DNA of 64,000 bases from DASZWJ01 sp963813895 (GCA_963813895.1 CAWFAS010000005.1:1-64000); one strand, 5' to 3'; shown: positions 7,189-16,177, numbered from the stretch's first letter. Notes: a model not told the origin generated them from the letters alone. Numbers and translations: made by a program.

Positions 7189-8347
7189 AGACTTCTTCCT
7201 GAAGAGGAGATGTTTTGGGGAAATGTAATAGAAATTCGGTGAAATGCTGCCATTCCGATTGACAGGTCATTGACCCATTAAGGCTTTGCAGAATCATGTT
7301 ACAAAAGGCCAACCCTATCCCGGTGCCTTTATTGGTACCGACGGTAAAAAATAAATCAAAGATTTTGGATAAATTCTCGGGTCGGATACCCAGGCCGGTA
7401 TCCTTAAAATGCAGGATATTTTCATGAGATGTGGATTCAAGCCATATTGCGATTTTACCTTTGCCAGCCTTTTGTATGCAGTAAATGCTGTTTTTCAGCA
7501 AGTTGAACAAAACATGCACCAATAACGGTTCTTGGCCATAGAATGTAAAGTCACTGTTATCTTGCCAATCTATTACAGGGCAATGTTTGGGAAAGCTATA
7601 TTGAGCCAACGCCTGGTTAATGCATCGTCGAATCGAGCATTTTTTCAAAGCGGTGTGTTTATCTTGGTTGTAGCGACTATTCATGAGCATCATGTCCAAA
7701 ATGCGATTGGATTCATTCACTTTGCGATCCAGGCTGTCTATTAAAGTACTGAGCAGCTGTTGTTTTCTTTTAGAGATAGAGGGAATAGGCAGTTGGCTGA
7801 TAGAAGCTATTTCATAGGTTTCCATCAATAGTGGCAGCAAAGGACGAAGAGCTTCTGCGGCATTTTTTAATGCTGCTAGGGGCGTGCGTAATTCATGGGC
7901 GATACTGGCACTGATGATAGCCATACCTTGAAGTTGATGATCGGTTTTAGCTAAATGAGCTTCGATTTGCTTTTTCTCAGTGATATCGGTCGCTACGCCG
8001 AGCACACCGAGGATGCAACCAGATTTGTCGATTAAAGGAACTTTGTTAATTAAAGTCAGGATTTTTTTACCATTGGGTAATGAGAGCCATTCTTCTTGAT
8101 TGGTGATGTGGCGGCCTGCTAAGGTTTCTTGGTCACCCAGGCGAAATTGATCGGCAGTATAGCCATCCGGCAGCCAACCGATTTCATAATCGGTTTTGCC
8201 AATAATATCTTGGGATTTATTCAATCCCAGTAGTTTAGCGTAATGGTCGTTGCAACCGAGGTAGACTGAATCGGTGTTTTTCCAGAAGATGTACTGGGGA
8301 ATATGCTGAAAAATCGTTTCGATTAATATGTCCTGATAAGCGTCCAT
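7181..8347 (-). CDS. PAS-domain sensor histidine kinase
   Basis: This 388-residue soluble kinase has no membrane segments. The PAS domain covers about 1-125, ending in VLGVATDITEKK. The phosphoacceptor is His151 in SIAHELRTPL. The ATPase domain has an N box (VLFNLLKNSIYC), G1 box (KDTGLGI) and G2 box (NKGTGIGLAFCN). The HisKA region resembles the CqsS/LqsS-like kinases of Vibrio and Legionella, but the input here is a cytosolic PAS rather than a membrane sensor. It lies 12 bp after the DUF3050 gene and overlaps the response regulator. It presumably phosphorylates Asp102 of that regulator. Confidence 0.9.
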   Translation of the reverse strand: MDAYQDILIETIFQHIPQYIFWKNTDSVYLGCNDHYAKLLGLNKSQDIIGKTDYEIGWLPDGYTADQFRLGDQETLAGRHITNQEEWLSLPNGKKILTLINKVPLIDKSGCILGVLGVATDITEKKQIEAHLAKTDHQLQGMAIISASIAHELRTPLAALKNAAEALRPLLPLLMETYEIASISQLPIPSISKRKQQLLSTLIDSLDRKVNESNRILDMMLMNSRYNQDKHTALKKCSIRRCINQALAQYSFPKHCPVIDWQDNSDFTFYGQEPLLVHVLFNLLKNSIYCIQKAGKGKIAIWLESTSHENILHFKDTGLGIRPENLSKIFDLFFTVGTNKGTGIGLAFCNMILQSLNGSMTCQSEWQHFTEFLLHFPKTSPLQEEVYA

Positions 8348-8359
8348 AGCTTATGTCCT

Positions 8360-9130
8360 TTAAATGAGTATCTGGGCGTGAATCTCATCCAACAGTCGCA
8401 AGCGGCTTTGTAGAGAAAAAACGGCGGTCTCAGTGGCTTCCCGCCACTTGTTTTTATCTTGACCGCAGAGTTCGGTTACCAATAATTGGGCTTGCTGATT
8501 GTGTTTGTCGCTGTCCAATTCAATGTGGCGTTGGAAATACTGTATGAAGTACTTCAAAGAGTGGGTGAGTTCAGTTTGGCTGAGATGATGTAGCAGATTG
8601 GAAAACATGCCCGAGGTAATATTCTCGCGAGCAAAAGCTAATGATGCGGCCAGCTGATGGCTGTTTTTGCGGATGACGCTGAAAGTATCACGGACAAAAT
8701 CCTGTGCTGGCAGTGGCACATGGCTTTGTAGGAAGGCGTCCTCTAAAGAAGCATGTCCGCGGATGTAAGTAATAAAAATATCAATAGCTCGTGTGCTAGC
8801 GCCACATTCCTGCATTGCCTGCACATATAACTCAAAGTGACTCAGATAGCGGTGATCGCCCAGATTGTCAGATTCTTCTTCTGTCACCAGGGAGTTGACT
8901 AAATAACAGCCTAAATGATTCTGTGGCGGCGTCCAGAATAATTCAGTACTGCTCAGCTGGCGTTGTAAGGCTTTGAGCAAGCAGATGAAATCCCAGACAA
9001 TAAAGACATGGGTTTCGGCAAATCGGCGCAATTGTTGAATGGAGTTAATATCGACGAAAACAGGATGCTGATAAATCTTCAGTACCAATGGCTGAATAGT
9101 GGTCAAAAGATCAGATAATTGTTTATACAT
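8360..9130 (-). CDS. DUF3050 family protein (heme-oxygenase-like fold)
   Basis: This 256-residue protein matches DUF3050 in its order of motifs: YQHPVFVDINSIQQLRRFAETHVFIVWDF, then VTEEESDNLGD, SHFELYVQAM, ARENITSGMF, and RHIELDSDKH with LCGQDK. The conserved His and Glu residues (HVF, EE, H of SHFELY, RE, H and E of RHIELD) are those expected to bind a diiron centre in the heme-oxygenase-like oxidase superfamily. It is the first gene of an operon with the PAS kinase and response regulator. That arrangement suggests it makes or destroys the small molecule the kinase senses; this role is inferred. Confidence 0.85.
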   Translation of the reverse strand: MYKQLSDLLTTIQPLVLKIYQHPVFVDINSIQQLRRFAETHVFIVWDFICLLKALQRQLSSTELFWTPPQNHLGCYLVNSLVTEEESDNLGDHRYLSHFELYVQAMQECGASTRAIDIFITYIRGHASLEDAFLQSHVPLPAQDFVRDTFSVIRKNSHQLAASLAFARENITSGMFSNLLHHLSQTELTHSLKYFIQYFQRHIELDSDKHNQQAQLLVTELCGQDKNKWREATETAVFSLQSRLRLLDEIHAQILI

Positions 9131-9658
9131 GCCAACCCCCTAACTGTAATGACAGTCAGGCGGGTAGACGAGCAGATAAAGACTAACAGCGAAGTGTAAG
9201 ACCGTGGGGCTAATACACCCCGCTATCAATCCCCCCTCTGCTAGTCTACTCCGCCCATTGCCTTTTGAACGGCTTCTTTTCCGCAGACAGAAACACTGCC
9301 CTGGCTCCAAAACACATCATGGTCGGAGGGGTAATACAGAACAGTGGTTGGCTTTGACCTGCGCACAGGCACAAGCCCGCTGTGGGAAGAATCGTAGAAA
9401 GTACAAAAAGGGTTTTTGCGCGTGAGCGCGTTGGTGTAAACTGACATTGCCAGATGACCTCGCTGTGTAAGGTTGTCTCGGAAGTGCCGGTTCAGGTGCG
9501 TCAACACCTGGCCGGTGCGCCTACTCTCATAGGCAGGGTTATTATCCTGCCTACAGTAGGTAAAAGCAACTGGTTTAAGGTTTGTTTAAGCTGAGTCTCT
9601 AAAAAAAACAAGCTTATACATCAGCGATGCATGGATGCTCTTCTGTAGGTTAATATAG
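9131..9658. other. Non-coding stretch with nested inverted repeats
   Basis: An imperfect inverted repeat pairs GGCGGGTAGACGAGCAGA (9161-9178) with the complement near 9236-9255, around an inner GTGGGG/CCCCGC stem; this is the likely 5' leader of the DUF3050 operon. A second group of stems (CAGGTG/CACCTG near 9495-9512, and AGGCAGG/CCTGCCT near 9531-9561) precedes the 9659 gene. The string GTGTAAACTG..TGCC..CAGATGACCT at 9434-9460 recurs at 13233-13267. The frames crossing it (9204-9425, 9241-9507) show no protein signature. Confidence 0.4.
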
Positions 9659-10125
9659 ATGTACAACTTAAATGATTTTGCCAAAGAATGTGATGAGGCT
9701 ATAGAGCACAATGATATCCCGGAAATTGATTTTAAAATTAATGAAGCGAACTCTTTAAAAAATAAAAGAAAATCAGTTTTGCATCATGCTTATTTAGAAT
9801 TTATTCTGGGAAATTTATTTTCTGCCAAAACAAAGATTGAAAAAAAAAACTGATGAATGGCAGATTAAAAATTTCCCATAAACTCTGTTAAAGCAGTAAA
9901 TCATTTTCGCCAAGCTTATGAAGCTTCTGTCTCTATAGAACATTATTTAAAATTTGAAATTAATACAAATCTGGCTAATTCTTTGAGTGGATTTCACAGC
10001 CATATTGAAGCCATACAATTATGGCCATGCATTCTTTCTCTTGAAGGTAATAGTCCATTTGTTTCAACTTACCGAAAAGCAAATATTCTACGCTATCTCT
10101 CGCGATTCATAACTGATAAAGGGTG
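9659..10125 (+). pseudogene. LA2681-like HEPN family protein, N-terminal remnant
   Basis: A first frame runs 9659-9853 (MYNLNDFAKECDEAIEHNDI...) and shifts at an A10 tract near 9840. A second shift near 9880 is needed before the frame NHFRQAYEASVSIEHYL and NTNLANSLSGFHSHIEAIQLW, ending at TGA near 10126. The LANSL..EAI.LW pattern fits the TPR-like front part of LA2681-type HEPN proteins, a group linked to RNA-targeting toxins. The HEPN part itself is missing. The gene ends where a palindromic element begins. Confidence 0.55.
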
Positions 10126-10126
10126 A

Positions 10127-10179
10127 GGGGGCAAATCTTGATTTATGCCATCAAAGGCATAAATCCAGATTTGACCCCC
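10127..10179. repeat. Palindromic insertion between HEPN and phosphoribosyltransferase remnants
   Basis: GGGGGCAAATCTTGATTTATGCC and the near-perfect complement ending at 10179 form a 23-bp stem around ATCAAA. It sits exactly at the junction of the two remnants, so it is probably a small mobile palindrome. Confidence 0.6.
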
Positions 10180-10182
10180 TAC

Positions 10183-10610
10183 TTCTTTATAGAAGTGGCT
10201 GAATTGTTATTAGCTACCAGCAACTGGGGAAAATTAAAAAATTGCACTTGGGTTCCTATGCCACCCTCACAGATTAAGATAGATGAAAATTATGATGACC
10301 GTTTGTTGCGATCATTGCAAGTAGTGAAAAAAAGGAGCAATCTTTAGAAATTAGAGAAATTCTATTGTCTAGAAATTATCGGGAAGCAGCGCATTCAACA
10401 AGCTCTATTAGACCATCCTTTCATGACCATTTAGAAAATCTACTTATAGATGAATCAAAATTATCACCTACCCCAAAGACCATTATTATTTTTGATGATG
10501 TGATTACAACAGGTGCTCAGTATAGTGCAGCGAAAAAATTACTAGGTACACTTTTTCCACAGGCACAAATTGCTGGTATTTTTATAGCCAGAACCAAGAA
10601 GGCTAACTGA
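10183..10610 (+). pseudogene. Phosphoribosyltransferase (ComF-like), frameshifted
   Basis: The first frame ends at 10347 after WGKLKNCTWVPMPPSQ; an A7 tract near 10328 shifts it into the frame continuing EQSLEIREILLSRNYREAAH. The second part has the PRPP-binding loop IIIFDDVITTGAQ and a terminal ARTKK, diagnostic of type I phosphoribosyltransferases. The 5' end is lost to the palindrome at 10127. The gene lies between a HEPN remnant and a nuclease-like gene, so this may be the wreck of a small defence-type cluster rather than a purine salvage gene. Confidence 0.65.
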
Positions 10611-10645
10611 ATAATTTTAGACATTGGCAATGAGGCAGTAAAACC

Positions 10646-11830
10646 ATGTACAATCTATTCTCTGAAGATAAATCTGGTATGCTCATAGATACTGGAGAAG
10701 CAATAAAAAAATATTTTTTATCAAGATTACACGATGCCACGCAGATAAAAGATGTAGATTTGCAGAATAGAATAAACCTGTGGAGAAGCATAGAAATATA
10801 TCATAATTTAAAATTGAATCATTCTGATATTTCAGAAAGAGTTAACCATTTGTATGAAAAGCATAAAATATATTTGGATTCATCTCCTGAAAAATATGTG
10901 CCAAATTTTCATAAACAATGCTGGCAGAATATATTCGAATTGGTGATGGCTGATTTAATAGGGAAAAAATTTTCCCTAATAAAAAAAAATTCACCGCCAG
11001 ATTTAATTTTTCAAACAGAAAAATCTCAATATTTCATTGAATGCAGCACAAGAGCAGCAAGTTTAATAGATAAATATGATACCTTGTTGCCAGACTTTAT
11101 GATGTTTTTTAAAATCGCAGAATTACTGTATGGTATAGCCTCAGAAAGCATTAAAAGCTTTTGGTATTTTGAACCGTATATTGCGCAGCTTTGGCGTACT
11201 CTTCCTGATAATAATAAAGCAACCATAAGGAATCAATTAGGATTGACGGATAAAGAAGACCATAAAATTATCGAAAAAATAAATGAATGGATATTTTGGA
11301 ACCAATATGCATGCATGTATTTCAAAAAAATATTACCGGATGCGGTATTGCAACATTTAGAAAAAATAAAATTCCCTACATCAAGTACATTCAACGAGAC
11401 AATTGATATACCGTTTATAGTTCGCTGCATTGCTTTATTAATATCCCAGAAATTAGAGAAAGAATATTTCCAAAATAGCGCCAAGGGTGTCATTGCAATA
11501 AGCCTTTCAATGCTTAAACCTGGATTAAATATTATTCCTTTAGACGATATTATCTATAGCTTGATTAAGACATTTTTTAGCACATTAGAATCAGTCATGA
11601 AGAATAAATCTCAAGAATTTAAAAATCGTGTTTTTTTGAACACGAAAAATTTATATGCACTTGTAATAGATAATAGTTGGTACAACTGGTTCCCACATGA
11701 ATCTGGACCCGAACATAATAACTATCGAGTTATATATAACGAAGACGTATATGAGGTAGATATTTTTGAATCATTAATATCTCATCGAACCATAGTAAAT
11801 TTAAGCTATTCTCAATTTGATAGCGCATAA
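10646..11830 (+). CDS. Unknown protein with possible PD-(D/E)XK nuclease core
   Basis: This 394-residue, AT-rich, intact gene starts 36 bp after the phosphoribosyltransferase remnant. Residues about 90-130 carry an order typical of restriction-type nucleases: a helix with Glu (NIFELVMADL), then PPDLIF, then YFIECSTR, which is PD...(I)EC where the last Lys would be expected two residues after Glu. The missing Lys means a degenerate or alternative active site. The remainder is helical with no recognised domain. Its position suggests a part of the same defence-like cluster; function not established. Confidence 0.6.
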   Translation: MYNLFSEDKSGMLIDTGEAIKKYFLSRLHDATQIKDVDLQNRINLWRSIEIYHNLKLNHSDISERVNHLYEKHKIYLDSSPEKYVPNFHKQCWQNIFELVMADLIGKKFSLIKKNSPPDLIFQTEKSQYFIECSTRAASLIDKYDTLLPDFMMFFKIAELLYGIASESIKSFWYFEPYIAQLWRTLPDNNKATIRNQLGLTDKEDHKIIEKINEWIFWNQYACMYFKKILPDAVLQHLEKIKFPTSSTFNETIDIPFIVRCIALLISQKLEKEYFQNSAKGVIAISLSMLKPGLNIIPLDDIIYSLIKTFFSTLESVMKNKSQEFKNRVFLNTKNLYALVIDNSWYNWFPHESGPEHNNYRVIYNEDVYEVDIFESLISHRTIVNLSYSQFDSA

Positions 11831-12109
11831 TAAGTTGCCAGAAGGTGTTGTGAGCGATGATTGAATTCTAGCAATTAGAGAGTAACAAAATGGACAGCAC
11901 TTTTTTTATAATGCAGAAAATCTTTTGCATTAGTTGAACCAACTTGATGAAAGATAGTCATGATGGTCCTTTCTTGAACAAGCTGACGCTTCTTGTGAAT
12001 TAGTTCCTTCATATTTGCAAAAACAAAGTGTTTTACAGCTACGTGCAAGCTACCCCTTGCAATATCGCGCATTAACTCTTAAATGGGCATTCTGAACGAA
12101 TTATATGAA

Positions 12110-12856
12110 TTAATTTATAAATGAATTAGAAGAGCCTTCTATACTGGCAACTTGTTGTGACCAGTGTCTTTCCCAATCAGATGGTGGATATTGCGTGTTC
12201 CAAGCTTTAAACAGTGCCTGTTGAGATTGACTTAACTTTATATCATATTTTTGTGCCATATATAAATTAGCCCGCGCCACAATACCCTTAGCTGCATCTC
12301 TCGGTTCTATTTGTCTTAGTTTTTTATCAATAACTATAGGGCAGCCATAGAAATTATTATTTAATAAACTATTTTTTCCAAAATCAGAATATCTATAATT
12401 AGAGCGTGCTTGATTAACCAAGCCCACCGATGGCCATAAATTATAGAGTTCTGCTTCCATTTTTCTATATTGATCGTCGCTTTTTTCACAGCACTGTCTA
12501 CCCTTGTATTCCTTACCGTTTTTGCGAATACAAATTTTTTCACGCCAGCAAGCTAATTGTCTTCCAAAATTTTCAGCAGGCATCATATGTTCCCATTCCA
12601 TCCGGTGGGCACGCGGGATATCTTGGGCGGATTGCATGTTACAGCTTGTAAGATCAATTTGATTAGATTTATAGTCATAATAGCAACCACAATATAAAGT
12701 ACTTGGGTTTTGTTCGAAAATATGAGCTGCTACCTTTTTAGCTTTATTAAAATTATCTGGTGCAACTGCATACGCATTAGTTATAAATAGATAAATAGCA
12801 GCACAGGAAATAATTTTAATAATAAAATCCTGTTTTTTAGTTTTTAATTTATACAT
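12110..12856 (-). CDS. endA: Endonuclease I (secreted/periplasmic DNase)
   Basis: This is a 248-residue Endonuclease_1 family protein. A signal peptide is clear (IIKIISCAAIYLFITNAYA). The family core is present: TLYCGCYYD, the catalytic stretch EWEHMMPAENFG, Cys-rich CWREKICIRKNGK, and LYNLWPSVGLVNQARSNYRY with the C-terminal GIVARANLYMAQKY. Such enzymes degrade double-stranded DNA outside the cytoplasm. Length fits the family. The C-terminal half is duplicated at 15475-15819. Confidence 0.92.
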   Translation of the reverse strand: MYKLKTKKQDFIIKIISCAAIYLFITNAYAVAPDNFNKAKKVAAHIFEQNPSTLYCGCYYDYKSNQIDLTSCNMQSAQDIPRAHRMEWEHMMPAENFGRQLACWREKICIRKNGKEYKGRQCCEKSDDQYRKMEAELYNLWPSVGLVNQARSNYRYSDFGKNSLLNNNFYGCPIVIDKKLRQIEPRDAAKGIVARANLYMAQKYDIKLSQSQQALFKAWNTQYPPSDWERHWSQQVASIEGSSNSFIN

Positions 12857-13349
12857 TTTTATTTTCTTTGTCTGTTGTAACTTGAGGCTTGTCCTAGGCT
12901 GCCGTTCATCGTCGATGTCTATCTCATCGCTGACCTGTACGATCCACTACCCTACCCTAGCTGGCTCGTCACTTATAGCCTTTAAACCAATAGTATTAAC
13001 TATTGGGCTTACTCGGTTAATCCCTATTCTGACGTAACCAACATGCAATGCCTGACGTCAAATTAGAGTATACCCAAACTGGACGCAACAGGCGTCACAC
13101 AATGGATTGCAGCCATTAACTTACCCAGGGATGATTTCATCGCAGAATATAGTATTTTACACCAAACTCAGCTTTTGGTATTATCAACGGATGGAGCAGA
13201 TTGCCATGGCTGTGAGTGACCAAAAAGACTGCGTGTAAACTGCACTGCCACTTATGCAGATGACCTTTTATAAGCCTGCTGGCAAGAGTAGTGATTTAAA
13301 CACTCCCACACTACAGTAAAGCCCAGCGTTGTTTATAGGAGATACTCGC
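12857..13349. other. Intergenic region between endA and the glyoxalase-related gene
   Basis: Both flanking genes point away from this stretch, so it must hold two promoters. It contains a hairpin CCAATAGT-ATTA-ACTATTGG (12987-13006) and the string GTGTAAACTGCACTGCCA..CAGATGACCT (13233-13267) related to 9434-9460. A GTAGTG/CACTAC stem lies just before the ribosome site of the 13350 gene. No open frame is convincing. Confidence 0.4.
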
Positions 13350-14051
13350 ATGAATACCGACCTTTCCAAACTCTGCGCAGATTTTTTGCGTGCGTCTTAT
13401 ACATATCAAACATCAGGTAAGCTCAAGGCATCACATGCCAGGGAACTTGTGGCGGCTTTTTTTGGCTACAAAAGCCATGCGGCACTGATCGTTGAAAAAA
13501 TCTATCCATTAAATAATCTCGAAGATGCGGCGATTTTTATCCCCGATATTCCGCTAATTGAGCAGCGCCGATCATGCCTTTCAGAGCTACCGGATGATGT
13601 ACTAAAGCCTAGTGCTCTTGCCGAATTACTATCTAATTTCCTGCAGGAGGAGGAATATTTCGGTGGGGATATTTGGCTCTACGATTCGCTGGAGAGCTAC
13701 ATTATGGAAGTATTGTTGATCGAAGATGTCACGATCTCCAATGCCTTGTCCGACATGATGGCCGAAACTAATGCCTCATTTGAAGATTTCCCATACTACG
13801 AGAATGCCAGAATTAAGGATACGAGAGAAGCCTTGGAAGTCACGGTTTCAGGCAAGTTGCAAGGCACCCCATTAGACGATAAGTTTTTTTGCGGGGATAC
13901 CATCAATATGGGTGTACGGGTCACGTTACCTCGCATTGCTGGAAAACGTGGGTTTCTGGATTTCGAGATTAATGTCGGAGGAGCCGTCAACGATGACTGG
14001 CGTGACAAGGAGATGCACTATGAGGTTTCTAATGTGAGGCCGAAGGAGTAA
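13350..14051 (+). CDS. Glyoxalase-related family protein
   Basis: This protein has 233 residues from the ATG at 13350, preferred over 13329 because AGGAG lies 8 nt upstream of it. Residues about 10-45 (FLRASYTYQTSGKLKASHARELVAAFFGYKSHAALI) resemble the short conserved N-terminal segment of glyoxalase-related ICE/plasmid proteins. The C-terminal half is strand-rich (VTVSGKLQG, GVRVTLPRIAGKRGFLDFEINVGG) and acidic overall. No catalytic residues are identified. The gene stands alone between long intergenic regions. Confidence 0.65.
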   Translation: MNTDLSKLCADFLRASYTYQTSGKLKASHARELVAAFFGYKSHAALIVEKIYPLNNLEDAAIFIPDIPLIEQRRSCLSELPDDVLKPSALAELLSNFLQEEEYFGGDIWLYDSLESYIMEVLLIEDVTISNALSDMMAETNASFEDFPYYENARIKDTREALEVTVSGKLQGTPLDDKFFCGDTINMGVRVTLPRIAGKRGFLDFEINVGGAVNDDWRDKEMHYEVSNVRPKE

Positions 14052-14782
14052 TTTATCCAAATGACCGGGGGATTTCTCTTTGGAGAAACACCTGAGCAAT
14101 TCCAGAATCGTCAGACTGAAATTCACACGATTCGTACCTGCATCGCACAAGGTGCGGTTCCGGCTTACAACCCCAAACACCGCGAGAAAGGCGGCCTGGT
14201 CGCGGCTCATACAAGTGTGATCTACACACACCTGATACGTTTCACGGCCAGGATGACGACAGTGAAAAAAGCACCAAGCCCAGGTAGCGAGAACTAGCGG
14301 GCCGCCCATGGCGGCACCAACGCCAATATCCTTTTGCTCAGGCGTACAAATGTCTCGACGGCATTACTTCCGATAAGCACTTTTATCAGCAACATAAGTA
14401 TCAGAGGCGGAAAAACTGTTATTAATATTTTTTTATTCGTTCAGCCCACTTCTCCTCTGCCAATGTAGAAATTCTATAACATTAACATTGCTTTTTCTAG
14501 CAAACAACGCTATTGCAACCCATTCAAACGCTATAGACCTACCTGTATATGTTACTTATATTCAGATAGGAAAAGTCAAAACCCCCTAGTACGATAAAGG
14601 GTTAATAAAGATATTGTAACAATATCAACTTTATCTATATAGTATCTCGTTCCGAGCGTCCGCCGAGGTGATTTCAGAGTTCTTTGGGAGTAACCTACCT
14701 ACCTTTGGCGGGGAATCCCAGAAAAAATTCTATTCAATGGGTTGCGTGTGCAACTAGAATTATTACATTCAAGGAGAGAAAA
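14052..14782. other. Intergenic stretch with possible remnant and an operator-like hairpin
   Basis: A 78-codon frame (14061-14297) follows the upstream gene by 9 bp but has no ribosome site or family signature and overlaps an equally open minus frame. GATATTG-TAA-CAATATC (14608-14624), flanked by AAAG/CTTT, is a strong palindrome upstream of the 14783 gene and could be an operator. Confidence 0.35.
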
Positions 14783-14962
14783 ATGTACCAAATCAAAAAC
14801 ATATTAAAAATTGCGCTAACCATTAGCGTCTTATATTCCATTTCAGCACCAATCTATGCCAAAAGTGGTTGCTGCTCTCATCATGGTGGCGTGAGCGGGT
14901 GTAGTTCAAATGGGAGGCAAGTTTGCCGCGACGGAACAAAGTCGCCAAGTTGTAAATGTTGA
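14783..14962 (+). CDS. Small secreted cysteine-rich protein
   Basis: This protein has 59 residues from the ATG at 14783, which follows AAGGAGAGAAAA. The N terminus is a signal peptide (ILKIALTISVLYSISAPIYA). The mature part has GCCSHHGGVSGC, then GRQVCRDGTKSPSCKC, a Cys/His pattern found in short exported proteins of many bacteria. Six Cys and two His suggest disulfides or metal binding. Function unknown. Confidence 0.7.
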   Translation: MYQIKNILKIALTISVLYSISAPIYAKSGCCSHHGGVSGCSSNGRQVCRDGTKSPSCKC

Positions 14963-15087
14963 AATTATCGTTACTAGAGCTGAGCTGTTAAGATTTGATG
15001 GAGGCATAATTTTATTGTTATGCTTAAATTAGCCTTACATGCTTTAAGTGGCAACCATCATTTATTCGAATATTAAAAATTACGGTA

Positions 15088-15441
15088 TTGTTCTTTTTTA
15101 TAGATACGCTACTCTTACCCCTGTTAATATCTGTAGCGAGCAATTCTGTGAGTATAATTCAAGCAATTATTGATCATGATCTACAAACTTTAACTTGGTT
15201 ACTAATAAATCGAGCTGATCCTAACTATATTGAAGATGATGCTGGACTTACCCCTTTGCACTATGCGGCGAGTGAAGGCTTGTATGAAGCGGCTCTTATA
15301 CTTTTGACTGTAGGCGCTAAGTTAACTGCAGAAAAAATATTTAATATGACGCCTATTGAAATCGCCCAAATGAATAAGCAAATAAATTTGGTTACGCTAT
15401 TCAAGCAATTGATTCCCAATGGCTTTAATATAATGCATTAA
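15088..15441 (+). CDS. Short ankyrin-repeat protein
   Basis: This 117-residue protein starts at a TTG (15088); no upstream ATG fits. There is a hydrophobic N terminus, then two ankyrin repeats, the first clear (DDAGLTPLHYAASEGLYEAALILLTVGA) and the second degenerate (NMTPIEIAQMNKQINLVTLF). Ankyrin proteins bind other proteins and are frequent among secreted effectors of Legionella-type bacteria. The uncertain start and short length mean it may be a fragment. Confidence 0.6.
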   Translation: MFFFIDTLLLPLLISVASNSVSIIQAIIDHDLQTLTWLLINRADPNYIEDDAGLTPLHYAASEGLYEAALILLTVGAKLTAEKIFNMTPIEIAQMNKQINLVTLFKQLIPNGFNIMH

Positions 15442-15474
15442 CTTAAAATGCGCATTTTTAGTAATTTTTGGGAT

Positions 15475-15819
15475 TTAATTAATAAGTGGATTAGCAGAGC
15501 CTTCAATAGCGGCAACTGGGTCTGACCAGCGCTTTTCCCAATCAGAAGGTGGGTATTGCTTATCCAAAACCTCAAATAAAATCCGTTGTGATTGACTTAA
15601 TTTTACATCATATTTCTGCGACATGTACAAGTCGGCACGTGCCACGATACCTTTAGCTGCATCCCTGGATTCAACTTGCCTAAATTGCTTATCTATAATC
15701 ATAGGGCAGCCAAAGAAATTATTGTCTAACAAATTGTTTTGACCAAAGTCAGAATATCTGTAATTAGACCTTGCTTGGTTAACGAGTCCAACCGATGGCC
15801 ACAAATTATATAGTTCAGC
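15475..15819 (-). pseudogene. Truncated second endonuclease I gene (C-terminal half)
   Basis: About 113 codons remain, beginning at AELYNLWPSVGLVNQ and closely matching the intact gene at 12110-12856 through GIVARADLYMSQKYDVKLSQSQ to the end. The N-terminal signal and catalytic EWEH region are gone; homology stops abruptly at about 15820, where a different pseudogene begins on the other strand. The divergence (many conservative changes) says this was a distinct paralogue before truncation. Confidence 0.85.
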
Positions 15820-16122
15820 CTACAAATGCTATTTTAGAATTTTATGAGGATGAAGCCACTGTAGCTGCACAATCTGGAAAATTAATATCAGGCAAAATAC
15901 GGTTTAGAGCATTTTTGAAAAGATTTTTGAATTAGATGTTGTTGCTCATTCAGAAAAGACGAAAGTAATTGAATCCCGTGATATTGCCCTTTTTTATCCA
16001 AATGGCATTTGACAATTACTCAAGAATTTTATGCAGCATCTGTATTTCGCAAGAATAGAGAGGGAAAATGGCGACATTATTATCGATAATGTTTTTGGCT
16101 TTTCATATTACTATGAAAATGA
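15816..16122 (+). pseudogene. SnoaL/DUF4440-like (NTF2-fold) gene remnant
   Basis: The + strand reads ILEFYEDEATVAAQSGKLIS, then after a frameshift FEKIFELDVVAHSEKTKVIE with SRDIALFYPNGI, a stop, and IIIDNVFGFSYYYEN. This order (ATV.AQ.GK.ISGK, IES.DIAL, IIDN.FG) fits the NTF2-like DUF4440/SgcJ family. At least two shifts and one stop make it non-functional. Its 5' end is cut at the same breakpoint that truncates the endA copy, and its 3' end runs into the repeated element. Confidence 0.55.
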
Positions 16123-16157
16123 CGCCTCGTTAGACGATTTTATAAGCAAAAGCTGCT
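16098..16157. repeat. Two-hairpin intergenic element, copy 2
   Basis: TTTTCATA-TTAC-TATGAAAA is followed by ATGACGCCTC, AGACGATTTTATAAGC and a hairpin TAAGCA/TGCTTA. Order and core sequence match copy 1 at 3373-3443. Confidence 0.5.
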
Positions 16158-16177
16158 TATTTAAACAATATACAAAA

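Noticed and set aside
9204..9507. Overlapping plus and minus frames before the HEPN remnant
   Set aside because: Both fall in nested inverted repeats and have no protein-like pattern or ribosome site.
10123..10347. 74-codon frame starting in the palindrome
   Set aside because: The start is supplied by the inserted palindrome; the rest is the front of the broken phosphoribosyltransferase.
11875..12072. 65-codon minus frame between the nuclease-like gene and endA
   Set aside because: No recognised family or ribosome site; could be a transposase scrap but nothing supports it.
14061..14297. 78-codon plus frame after the glyoxalase-related gene
   Set aside because: An equally open frame lies opposite, and there is no ribosome site or known pattern.
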